Below, one piece after another: positions 17,617 through 23,392 of a stretch of 64,000 nucleotides of DNA (within the stretch, counting starts at the first letter, position 1; each line of letters begins with the position of its first letter). The notes under the pieces were generated by a model. That model was not told the origin of the DNA. It saw nothing but the letters and a program-made list of their open reading frames with translations, and made no database searches. The stretch lies in NCBI GenBank assembly GCA_910574965.1, contig CAJTDB010000016.1, positions 18,871-82,870 of the forward strand, in the 5' to 3' direction. Made by a program: the position numbers and the translations under genes. Origin of the DNA: Lachnospiraceae bacterium (GTDB taxonomy: Bacteria; Bacillota; Clostridia; Lachnospirales; Lachnospiraceae).

Positions 17617-17826
17617 ATGGCCTTATATAAATACTCCATTGATGGAAGTTCACTTACCATCAATGAACGTCAGAAACTAATCCAGCTTCTTGATGACTTT
17701 GCTTATACCGGCACCATTTACATGGACATGGAATATGGCTTATATCAGGCTTTTTTCGACGAAGCAGATGATGTCTCTGCTATTCCTTTTCCGTCTGGAA
17801 CTGTCCTGAAACGGATTTATCAGTAG
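17617..17826 (+). CDS. Accessory array protein 1 (69 aa)
   Basis: Starts MALYKYSIDGSSLTINERQK; an acidic, Tyr-rich small soluble protein. The ATG at 17617 follows AAAGGAG and the shared promoter-dyad module. Its 3' end overlaps a convergent minus-strand gene by 47 bp. No family recognised; probably a prophage moron. Confidence 0.65.
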   Translation: MALYKYSIDGSSLTINERQKLIQLLDDFAYTGTIYMDMEYGLYQAFFDEADDVSAIPFPSGTVLKRIYQ

Positions 17827-18103
17827 AATAATGATGTATCGCCACTCTTACCTGTTCCGGATCATAGTCGATTACGGTCCGGAACGGTTTCGAAAAATCT
17901 ATACGACTCACACTGTCTCCCAATACCTGAAGCATATTTAAATAAGTGATGAAGCACGTTGTCCATGGCCTGATGATCATGTCCTTGTTTTCTTCTAGAT
18001 TCTCATTTCCGCATCTTAAAAACTTCTCAAAGTCCTGTCGTTCTTCCTGACTCATTCCTGCCTGAGACATCCGCACATATTTCTCCCTTTCCTTTTCTCC
18101 CAT
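17780..18103 (-). CDS. Phage protein of unknown function (107 aa)
   Basis: Charged helical N-terminus (MGEKEREKYVRMSQAGMSQE) and a C-terminal part rich in Asp, Arg and Tyr. An AGGAGGTGAG ribosome site is five bases from the ATG at 18103. It is convergent with, and overlaps, accessory gene 1, so the two transcripts are antisense over the overlap. Confidence 0.6.
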   Translation of the reverse strand: MGEKEREKYVRMSQAGMSQEERQDFEKFLRCGNENLEENKDMIIRPWTTCFITYLNMLQVLGDSVSRIDFSKPFRTVIDYDPEQVRVAIHHYSTDKSVSGQFQTEKE

Positions 18104-18236
18104 TCTCTCACCTCCTAATTCTTACTGTTGTTCCTGACAATCTAGTATCCGAAATGCTTCTTTCTCATGTTGCTGCCATATTCCATTCCTGGTAACTCAT
18201 TCTCCTGATCCGCTTCCTTATCCTTCCATCTTGTGT

Positions 18237-18273
18237 TATACTTTCTGTACAGACTCATGCCAGAGCCAAGTAC
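18237..18273 (+). promoter_or_regulatory. Accessory promoter-dyad module, copy 2
   Basis: Extended -10 TG-t-TATACT (18237-18242), 4 nt, then the 27-bp dyad 18247-18273: GTAC-a-GACTC, loop, GAGCC-aa-GTAC. The inner arm has one mismatch against copy 1. Confidence 0.8.
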
Positions 18274-18295
18274 ACTTAAGAAAGAAGGATTTTAT

Positions 18296-19057
18296 ATGCC
18301 TAAAATTGAATTACCTGATTCCGCTACTGTTATTCTCGAAAATATCACCACAGAATTAACAGCAAATGCTGGAAAAACCTTCGGCGATATCTGGTTTCTT
18401 ATATTTGGAGGTCTATCTCACATTGCCGACAAGCGACGTGCGAAATATGCTCACAATTTATCCATTTATGAGCAAGAACTTTCTTCGGCAATATCTGAAA
18501 TACCAGAAGATAAGCGAATTGAACCATCTTTACAGATAACTGCCCAAGCTTTAGAGAATTCTAAATATTGCATTGAAGAACAGGAACTCCGGAATATGTT
18601 TACTTCCCTAATAAGTAATTCAATAAACGCTGATTTTACTAAATACATTCATCCTTCATTTGCGGAAATCATTAAGCAAATGTCTGTGTTAGATGCCAAG
18701 ATCCTAAAGAAATTTAAAACCGCACCTCCCACGGGGATACCTATATGCAATTACAACGCATCAGAGCCTGGAAAAACAGAATTCATAGTGCTTTTAGAAA
18801 ATGTATTTTTGGAACTTCCTGAATTCAGTTTAGATATCTGTTCTACTTCCATTTCCTCACTAGAACGATTGGGACTAATTCAAATACCTTCAGATCAATA
18901 TTTAAAACCTTTAGAACAATACGATACTTTTAAATCTTATCCTTTGTTTAAGAAACTTAAAGAAAATAATCCTGACAAAGAGATTTTAATAGAAAAACGC
19001 GTTGCTATGTTAACTCCTCTTGGTCAGTCATTTATTAAAGTATGCGTTCCTGATTGA
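18296..19057 (+). CDS. Abi-alpha family protein (DUF4393), putative phage-exclusion factor
   Basis: 253 aa. The N-terminal amphipathic stretch (GDIWFLIFGGLSHIADKRRA) and the following helical bundle (RNMFTSLISNSINADFTKYI, then HPSFAEIIKQMSVLDAKIL) match DUF4393, now called Abi-alpha after an abortive-infection gene. Carried by a prophage it would protect the lysogen from other phages. The start is set by the shared module and an AAGAAGGAT site. Noticeably AT-rich, which suggests separate acquisition. Confidence 0.75.
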   Translation: MPKIELPDSATVILENITTELTANAGKTFGDIWFLIFGGLSHIADKRRAKYAHNLSIYEQELSSAISEIPEDKRIEPSLQITAQALENSKYCIEEQELRNMFTSLISNSINADFTKYIHPSFAEIIKQMSVLDAKILKKFKTAPPTGIPICNYNASEPGKTEFIVLLENVFLELPEFSLDICSTSISSLERLGLIQIPSDQYLKPLEQYDTFKSYPLFKKLKENNPDKEILIEKRVAMLTPLGQSFIKVCVPD

Positions 19058-19269
19058 TTCACTACCATTTCAATCGCATCTGCTACATATGGTTTCATTG
19101 AGTGATATCAACAATCTAAATCTTCATTGTTATCAGATTGATTTGTGGTAATCCGTCTATCCAGTCCATCAATCGGGAAAAGTCCGTATTCCTGTCATAT
19201 ACAGTTTATAGTGGCTTTCCCCGATTGAATATTCTATGCCGCCGATCCCAATCCCTCTGGGGCAACACC

Positions 19270-19452
19270 TTACGTCAAATCTCCGGATGCCAGCTTTTCC
19301 TGAATCTCCTTCAGCGTAAAGTCCAGCTTTACAACCTTCGTAAAGATGTAATGTGCTTCGACAGCTACTTCCTTGATTCCCTCTTCTTCCATGTATCTGG
19401 ACATATCTCTAAAGTTCCCGAATGTTCCAAAACCTGTTTTAAGCTCCAGCAA
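19270..19452 (-). CDS. Duplicated 60-aa protein, copy 1
   Basis: Begins LLELKTGFGTFGNFRDMSRY from a TTG start seven bases after GGGAGGT; the rest is an acidic helical peptide. It differs from copy 2 at four residues, all mild changes, so both frames appear to be under selection or the duplication is recent. No known family. Confidence 0.65.
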   Translation of the reverse strand: MLELKTGFGTFGNFRDMSRYMEEEGIKEVAVEAHYIFTKVVKLDFTLKEIQEKLASGDLT

Positions 19453-19465
19453 TGCTTGTACCTCC

Positions 19466-19520
19466 CAATGTCATTTACTTAAGCTCTCCCTCCGTTAAGT
19501 TAAGGCTTTTCCCTCTCTAA
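19466..19520 (-). repeat. CAATGTC repeat, copy a (5' region of minus-strand gene)
   Basis: CAATGTCATTTACTTAAG followed by an imperfect dyad ending in GTTAAGTTAAGGC. On the minus strand it lies directly upstream of the ribosome site of the 60-aa gene, and on the plus side about 30 bp before accessory promoter 3. Confidence 0.75.
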
Positions 19521-19551
19521 AATTGCTGTTGCTATTCCACACCCTTTTTCT

Positions 19552-19602
19552 TATACTATATGTACAGGCTGCCGCTCTCTGGCCAGTGCAGTAGCCAAGT
19601 AT
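19552..19602 (+). promoter_or_regulatory. Accessory promoter-dyad module, copy 3 (long loop)
   Basis: TATACT (19552-19557), 4 nt, then GTAC-a-GGCT ... AGCC-aa-GTAT across 41 nt. The loop is 14 nt longer than in other copies and itself holds CTGGCCAG. The arm ends differ from copy 1 but still pair. Confidence 0.75.
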
Positions 19603-19622
19603 AAGAGAAAGGGGGTTATTTT

Positions 19623-19850
19623 ATGTATCATGTCACTGTTATTTACGCAGATCAATCTTTCCGCGAATTTGGTCATGTAAATAAAATTGAATTTTATGCA
19701 TCATCAGCGTACAAAACATTAGAAGGCGATTCTATTACATCTCATCGCTATATGCTTGGGAACTTGACTTATCATCTTTTTTCTGAAGATGGTGTAGCAA
19801 CTGTCTCTGTACACAACGCAATATCCTTTGAAGTTTACAAAGAAGACTAA
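19623..19850 (+). CDS. Accessory array protein 3 (75 aa)
   Basis: Starts MYHVTVIYADQSFREFGHVN; predicted mostly beta, Tyr/Val-rich, acidic end. AAAGGGGGT precedes the ATG. A good intrinsic terminator follows at once, so the transcript is monocistronic. No family recognised. Confidence 0.65.
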   Translation: MYHVTVIYADQSFREFGHVNKIEFYASSAYKTLEGDSITSHRYMLGNLTYHLFSEDGVATVSVHNAISFEVYKED

Positions 19851-19980
19851 TTTCATCCACCCTTATGTTGATATCCGCAGCATAAGGGTGGGTTTTTGTA
19901 ACTGTGACACACTTTTTTACCGCTTCCTCTAATCTCTCTATGTCTCTAATTTTTACTTCAATACTTATCTTACCTGCCAT
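19735..19980 (-). CDS. Small protein antisense to accessory gene 3 (81 aa)
   Basis: Starts MAGKISIEVKIRDIERLEEA after GGAGGTGAG. It resembles short phage proteins with a beta-alpha ferredoxin-like start (ADINIRVDE). The last third overlaps accessory gene 3 and its terminator on the other strand; the true C-terminus may have been lost when the segments joined. Confidence 0.5.
   Translation of the reverse strand: MAGKISIEVKIRDIERLEEAVKKCVTVTKTHPYAADINIRVDEISLLCKLQRILRCVQRQLLHHLQKKDDKSSSQAYSDEM
19858..19897 (+). terminator. Intrinsic terminator of accessory gene 3
   Basis: CACCCTTATG and its perfect complement (10 bp, 13-nt loop) followed by GGTTTTT. Confidence 0.85.
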
Positions 19981-20013
19981 TGCCACTCTTTTCTCACCTC
20001 CTTTTACACTCCT

Positions 20014-20052
20014 CAATGTCATTTACTTAAGCCTTCCCTCCGTTAAGTTAAG
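20014..20052 (-). repeat. CAATGTC repeat, copy b
   Basis: Same 5' block as the other copies through GTTAAGTTAAG, then it diverges. On the minus strand it lies just upstream of the ribosome site of the 81-aa gene. The 265 bp from 20,053 to accessory promoter 4 hold no supported gene. Confidence 0.75.
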
Positions 20053-20317
20053 AAATCTTTCCTTTGCAAAACGGCTCTATTTTTTCACGGAATCCATGAT
20101 TTCTAAGAACGCAATGATATAAGGAAACTTCCCACTTTTATACAGAAATGGCTTTAGTAATTATGACTTCTCCTTTCATTTTTTTCTGTCTTTAATTCAT
20201 CTACCTACACTCCCCCTACTACCCTTTAGACCACTGCTCCTACTGAACAATGATCTACTTCTATGACTGGGCCATCTGCATTGGGAAATTGCGTGGCTGT
20301 TCTGCTACTTCTTGTGT

Positions 20318-20354
20318 TATACTTTCTGTACAGGCTCCCGCCAGAGCCGAGTAC
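20318..20354 (+). promoter_or_regulatory. Accessory promoter-dyad module, copy 4
   Basis: Extended -10 TG-t-TATACT (20318-20323), 4 nt, dyad 20328-20354: GTAC-a-GGCTC, CCGCCA loop, GAGCC-ga-GTAC, then AAAAGAAAGAAGG. Confidence 0.85.
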
Positions 20355-20375
20355 AAAAGAAAGAAGGTTATCACT

Positions 20376-20630
20376 ATGGGACACAACAATCTTGTTTCAC
20401 AAAATACCGTCCAACAAATCACCGAAAGCATGGACGCACTGCTGAAGCACCAAATCCAGCAAAATAATGCTCCTTTAGAAACATGAGACATTCTCCTAAA
20501 GCTCCAAGAAGAATCCAAAAAAGAAAGTCAAACCAGTACCAGGTGCTTTATCATTCAAACTATTATTTCTACTGCTGCTCTAATTGCTGCCGTAGTCGCC
20601 GCAGTTGCAACTGTAATTCCACTATTGTAG
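20376..20630 (+). pseudogene. Accessory gene 4, split by an in-frame TGA
   Basis: The frame MGHNNLVSQNTVQQITESMD... stops at a TGA at 20484-20486 (codon 37). The same frame then continues for 47 codons with sensible sequence, DILLKLQEESKKES and a clear transmembrane helix (LIAAVVAAVATVIPLL), to a TAG at 20628-20630. The likely ancestor is an ~83-aa tail-anchored membrane protein. A point mutation is the simplest reading; readthrough cannot be excluded. Confidence 0.75.
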
Positions 20631-20706
20631 AGTTCGTAATAATTTGATTAATTCCCACACATATAACGGCTATTACCATTGCGATCATTGCAATCGCATT
20701 ACACAT
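20569..20706 (-). CDS. Small membrane protein (45 aa)
   Basis: MCNAIAMIAMVIAVICVGIN is one transmembrane helix, followed by a Leu/Arg/Gln-rich coil (ELQLQLRRLRQQLEQQ). A strong GGAGGTGAGG is placed correctly for the ATG at 20706. Its 3' end is antisense to the transmembrane part of pseudogene 4. Function unknown; small toxin-like or accessory membrane peptides look like this. Confidence 0.55.
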   Translation of the reverse strand: MCNAIAMIAMVIAVICVGINQIITNSTIVELQLQLRRLRQQLEQQ

Positions 20707-20758
20707 CTCCTCACCTCCTCTCCCATCCCGCCGATCCCAATCGCTCTGGGGCAACACC

Positions 20759-20941
20759 TTACGTCAAATCTCCAGATGCCAGCTTTTCCTGAATCTCCTT
20801 CAGCGTAAAGTCCAGCTTTATAACCTTCGTAAAGATGTAATGTGCTTCGACAGTTACTTCCTTGATTCCTTCTTCTTCCATGTATCTGGACATATCTCTA
20901 AAGTTCCCGAATGTTCCAAAAACTGTTTTAAGTTCCAGCAA
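20759..20941 (-). CDS. Duplicated 60-aa protein, copy 2
   Basis: Begins LLELKTVFGTFGNFRDMSRY and has the same TTG start and GGGAGGT site as copy 1. Four amino-acid differences from it. Its upstream region is repeat copy c. Confidence 0.65.
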   Translation of the reverse strand: MLELKTVFGTFGNFRDMSRYMEEEGIKEVTVEAHYIFTKVIKLDFTLKEIQEKLASGDLT

Positions 20942-20954
20942 TGCTTATACCTCC

Positions 20955-21010
20955 CAATGTCATTTACTTAAGCCTTCCCGCTGTTAAGTTAAGGCTTTTC
21001 CCTCTCTAAA
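20955..21010 (-). repeat. CAATGTC repeat, copy c
   Basis: As copy a, in front of the second 60-aa gene on the minus strand. Here no accessory promoter follows on the plus side; tRNA-like sequence begins 100 bp further on. Confidence 0.75.
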
Positions 21011-21110
21011 TCATGCTTTTTTCATGCTTCTTCCCTTTCTGTTTGTTCCCGACCGCCGAAGCGGCCGGCACATAAAGAGTAAAATAGAGTAACCGGACAC
21101 ATCTGCCCGA

Positions 21111-21187
21111 AGGCACGGGCCGGAGTCGAACCGGCAATATCTTGTGCAGGGATATTGTACTGATGCCCGCCGTGGGCTTCCCGTGCC
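21111..21187 (-). tRNA. tRNA-like sequence, possibly tRNA-Cys(GCA)
   Basis: The minus strand shows a perfect 7-bp acceptor stem (GGCACGG / CCGTGCC), a perfect T-arm (GCCGG, TTCGACT loop, CCGGC) and a D-arm-like GCCC/GGGC hairpin. The putative anticodon loop is CTGCACA (GCA, Cys). The stretch between acceptor and T-arm is 45 nt, a little long, and the closing anticodon pair is mismatched. It may be a divergent phage tRNA or a decayed one. A UUCG-capped 8-bp hairpin follows at 21,049-21,068. Confidence 0.5.
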
Positions 21188-21203
21188 ATATGCCGGCATC
21201 CTT

Positions 21204-21386
21204 TTATCGGATGCCTTTGATCTTTGATCTCTCTGCTCTTGGCTCTACATCCCGTTTAAAAAACATCTTCTTTCCGTTCCATATGGTCCCCTGGATTTTT
21301 CCTTCTTTTTCCAACCTCCACAAAGTCGTGCGGCTGAGTCCTGTCATCTCCATCGCAGTCTTTATTGTCACGAGTGCTTCCATCAT
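21204..21386 (-). CDS. Excisionase/MerR-like small DNA-binding protein
   Basis: 60 aa with one winged-helix unit: KTAMEMTGLSRTTLWRLEKE and then WNGKKMFFKRDVE, the pattern of excisionase-like proteins. It could direct integrase towards excision or regulate the lytic genes. GGAGGAGGTGAG lies upstream, and it follows the 55-aa gene by 18 bp. Confidence 0.7.
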   Translation of the reverse strand: MMEALVTIKTAMEMTGLSRTTLWRLEKEGKIQGTIWNGKKMFFKRDVEPRAERSKIKGIR

Positions 21387-21404
21387 ATATGCTCACCTCC
21401 TCCC

Positions 21405-21572
21405 CTAAACTGCCGCCAATTCCGCCGCCTTCCCGGTCTGCTCCGCTCTCCTTGCCTCCTGGCTCGCCAAAAGAATCGCAATGTTTGCATTGACAAGTTC
21501 CTGCGAGGTCGGTGATAAACGCTCGAACATGGTGATCATTTTTCCGATCTCAGTCTTTTTCTCTTCTGACAT
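21405..21572 (-). CDS. Small phage protein (55 aa)
   Basis: MSEEKKTEIGKMITMFERLS starts an all-helical peptide; the middle (SQELVNANIAILLASQEARR) recurs in small proteins beside phage regulators. AAAGGAG precedes the ATG at 21572. It is cotranscribed with the excisionase-like gene. Confidence 0.6.
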   Translation of the reverse strand: MSEEKKTEIGKMITMFERLSPTSQELVNANIAILLASQEARRAEQTGKAAELAAV

Positions 21573-21632
21573 CTGCTTCAGCTCCTTTCCTTTCAGCTCA
21601 TCTAATCATTTCCTATTTTTCCCCTCTTGTGC

Positions 21633-21669
21633 TATACTTTCTGTACAGGCTCCCGCCAGAGCCGAGTAC
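21633..21669 (+). promoter_or_regulatory. Accessory promoter-dyad module, copy 5
   Basis: Extended -10 TG-c-TATACT (21633-21638), 4 nt, dyad 21643-21669 identical in its arms to copy 4, then GAAAGAAAGGAGG. Confidence 0.85.
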
Positions 21670-21688
21670 GAAAGAAAGGAGGCTTTTA

Positions 21689-22015
21689 ATGAAAATCAAT
21701 CCCGATTGTATACGAGATATTCTTTTGGAAGTCGAAAAGCATTCGTCATTCCATAGCTTTTACGAATATGCTCCCAGATCCCTTCCATCGGATTCATATC
21801 TTGCCAAATACGACATAGACACTGTTCTTTATCACATCCGACAATGCGATTTATGTGGCTACTTATTCAATACTAATTGGCAGGTTTTTGAATATGTTGG
21901 CATTGAAGATTTGACCCCAGAGGGTCACGAATTCTTGGCAGATATTCGTGACGATTCCATTTGGAAAAAAGCTTTGGCTAAAGGTGCTGGCGCTTCCCCA
22001 ATGTCATTTACTTAA
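21689..22015 (+). pseudogene. DUF2513 protein, 3' end replaced by a repeat
   Basis: The start (MKINPDCIRDILLEVEKHSS) and the core (GIEDLTPEGHEFLADIRDDS, then IWKKA) are those of DUF2513, a small protein common in prophages and mobile elements and of unknown function. Family members usually continue past this tryptophan with a further helical segment. Here the frame runs into CAATGTC repeat d, which supplies SFT and the stop. The 108 aa product is probably truncated. Confidence 0.75.
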
Positions 22016-22055
22016 GCCTTCCCTCTGTTAAGTTAAGGCTTTTCCCTCTCTAAAA
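21999..22055 (-). repeat. CAATGTC repeat, copy d
   Basis: Full-length copy that ends the DUF2513 reading frame on the plus strand and precedes accessory promoter 6 by about 30 bp, the same spacing as copy a to promoter 3. No minus-strand gene follows it, so it looks like a stranded copy. Confidence 0.75.
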
Positions 22056-22084
22056 TCTCTGTTGCCATTACCCACCCTTCCTCT

Positions 22085-22121
22085 TATACTGTATGTACAA
22101 GCCACTGACATGGCCGAGTAC
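22085..22121 (+). promoter_or_regulatory. Accessory promoter-dyad module, copy 6 (compensated arms)
   Basis: TATACT (22085-22090), 4 nt, dyad 22095-22121 with the same outer GTAC arms and the same 27-nt length. The inner arms are GCCA / TGGC instead of GGCTC / GAGCC, so pairing is kept while the bases differ. Confidence 0.82.
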
Positions 22122-22139
22122 GAAAGAAAGGAACATTAT

Positions 22140-22358
22140 ATGGGAAAACAATATTCTAGTGGCGATACTGGACTTTGTCCTTATGTTGGGCATTCTGGGA
22201 GCATCATACTTAACTGGGATGATGATACTGTAGTTTCTGTTGAATGTAGTTTTGGAAACCATGAAACCTGCGGATATGCTAACAAATGCGAACTTTATCA
22301 ACGCAAACCAGTTGGATTTGTTCAAACATACCCTTTAAAAGACAAGTCAGTTCAATAA
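22140..22358 (+). CDS. Accessory array protein 6 (72 aa)
   Basis: MGKQYSSGDTGLCPYVGHSG starts a Cys-containing peptide with four Cys (LCPY, SVECSFGN, ETCGYANKC in part), which could hold a metal or disulfides. GAAAGGAAC precedes the ATG. It overlaps the convergent 86-aa gene by 12 bp. No family recognised. Confidence 0.65.
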   Translation: MGKQYSSGDTGLCPYVGHSGSIILNWDDDTVVSVECSFGNHETCGYANKCELYQRKPVGFVQTYPLKDKSVQ

Positions 22359-22607
22359 TCCACCAAACTTTGCGACCTCTTGAATACTTACACTATTTAG
22401 GAGGTCACTACCTTTTTTCTCATAATTCTTTTTAATTGAATCCAACACTCGCATGACATCTTGATATGTATAATCCGTTTCCACTTCAATAACAGTAAGA
22501 ATCTTATTTGTTAAAGTTGCCATTTTCACTGCTTCTTTATGGCTCATTGGCTCTATCTTGTCCACTTTCCTCTCCTTACCTCCTCCTGAAATCGTGTTTT
22601 CGTTCAT
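22347..22607 (-). CDS. Phage protein of unknown function (86 aa)
   Basis: Helical and charged, with EAVKMATLTNKILTVIEVET in the middle and a C-terminal YQDVMRVLDSIKKNYEKKGS. GAGGTAGGAG sits upstream of the ATG at 22607. It may be an early lytic gene because it is read leftwards from the regulator region. Confidence 0.6.
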   Translation of the reverse strand: MNENTISGGGKERKVDKIEPMSHKEAVKMATLTNKILTVIEVETDYTYQDVMRVLDSIKKNYEKKGSDLLNSVSIQEVAKFGGLLN

Positions 22608-22762
22608 GTTACGCTCCTACCTCTGTAATTGAAGCGTCCGCATCGGGGGATTGCGCTGATTCTCGGATATACTCTGCTGTGCGAAAATACCCATAATGAA
22701 AATTCTTCTCCCTTTTCGGAAAAGTGTTCCCACTGTATATTGGAACTACTTTTCGTGTATGT

Positions 22763-22945
22763 TTATACAAGTTGCCCGGATACTGTCTTGGATTCTTCTT
22801 TCAGAGAAGCCAGCCCACGACTAATTAAATCCCGAATCATGTCATTCTGGGTTCCTCTGTAATAGCGTTCTTTCTTTGCTGAATCCAGTTCTGCTTCCAT
22901 ACTTGGTGTTACAGAAATTGTGAACCTCTTTAAATTTGTAGCCAT
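22763..22945 (-). CDS. Ribbon-helix-helix DNA-binding protein 1
   Basis: 60 aa, MATNLKRFTISVTPSMEAEL...; a beta-strand then two helices (GTQNDMIRDLISRGLASL) in the Arc/MetJ/CopG order. The ATG at 22945 is preceded by GGAGGTG. It is divergent from a second ribbon-helix-helix gene, and the shared promoter region carries repeated GGTTCACTGG motifs, its probable operators. Confidence 0.8.
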   Translation of the reverse strand: MATNLKRFTISVTPSMEAELDSAKKERYYRGTQNDMIRDLISRGLASLKEESKTVSGQLV

Positions 22946-22991
22946 GTATTCACCTCCTTTGGTTCGGTGGTTCACTGAACCTCTTTTGTTT

Positions 22992-23073
22992 ATTATAGTG
23001 GTTCACTGGTTCACTGTCAATAGTCTTTTTTCAAAAATTGGTTCTTTACATCTCTGGTTCACTGGTGTATAAT
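22992..23073. promoter_or_regulatory. Divergent promoters with shared GGTTCACTGG operators
   Basis: Leftward promoter: TTGACA (23015-23020), 17 bp, TATAAT (22992-22997). Rightward promoter: TTTACA (23045-23050), 17 bp, TATAAT (23068-23073). Both spacers contain the repeat TGGTTCACTGG or a close copy, and further partial copies lie at 22,961-22,979. A repressor bound there would cover both promoters. Confidence 0.8.
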
Positions 23074-23092
23074 CGCAAGTGAGGTGATGCAA

Positions 23093-23260
23093 ATGGCTAC
23101 TGACAAGCCCAGATATACTGTTTCTGTAGACAATGAGTTATTTCAAAGAATTGAGGACTTCCGATTTGAACATCGTTTTCAAACACGGTCAGAAGCTACT
23201 GTAGAACTTATTCGTTTAGGACTGGAAGCCCTAAAAAAGGAGCAAGAAGAAGGGGAATAG
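23093..23260 (+). CDS. Ribbon-helix-helix DNA-binding protein 2
   Basis: 55 aa: MATDKPRYTVSVDNELFQRI, then a second helix TRSEATVELIRLGLEAL. It is the same fold as the divergent gene but clearly a different sequence. GAGGTGATG lies upstream of the ATG. The two proteins may bind the same operators and form a switch. Confidence 0.8.
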   Translation: MATDKPRYTVSVDNELFQRIEDFRFEHRFQTRSEATVELIRLGLEALKKEQEEGE

Positions 23261-23392
23261 CCCCTTCTTTCTGCATATTTATTGGCTCTTATTCACTGGG
23301 TACACAATTCCAAAAAGGGAGTTCTTATAATTCATTGCGCTATTATAATAATTCATAGAACTATATTTGTCAATAGTATTTCAATAAAAATA

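Larger units (their letters stand above)
19239..19520. repeat. 282-bp duplicated unit, copy 1
   Basis: Nearly identical to 20,728-21,010. It contains the whole 60-aa minus-strand gene and its 5' region, including one CAATGTC repeat. Only scattered substitutions separate the copies. The gap at 19,058-19,238 holds an inverted repeat (TCAATCGGG and complement, about 19,171-19,230) that may end the Abi-alpha transcript. Confidence 0.85.
20728..21010. repeat. 282-bp duplicated unit, copy 2
   Basis: Direct repeat of 19,239-19,520 in the same orientation, about 1.5 kb away. Homologous recombination between the copies would delete accessory genes 3 and 4. Confidence 0.85.

Noticed and set aside
21011..21199. 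A 62-codon minus-strand frame
   Set aside because: It coincides with the tRNA-like sequence and its hairpin and has no ribosome site.
17563..22055. Integron-type cassette array
   Set aside because: There is no IntI-like integrase next to the array and no attC-like folded site with the R and L boxes; the repeats look like promoters and recombination remnants instead.
17563..22121. CRISPR array
   Set aside because: The repeats are promoter modules hundreds of bases to over a kilobase apart with genes between them, not evenly spaced short repeats, and no cas genes are present.
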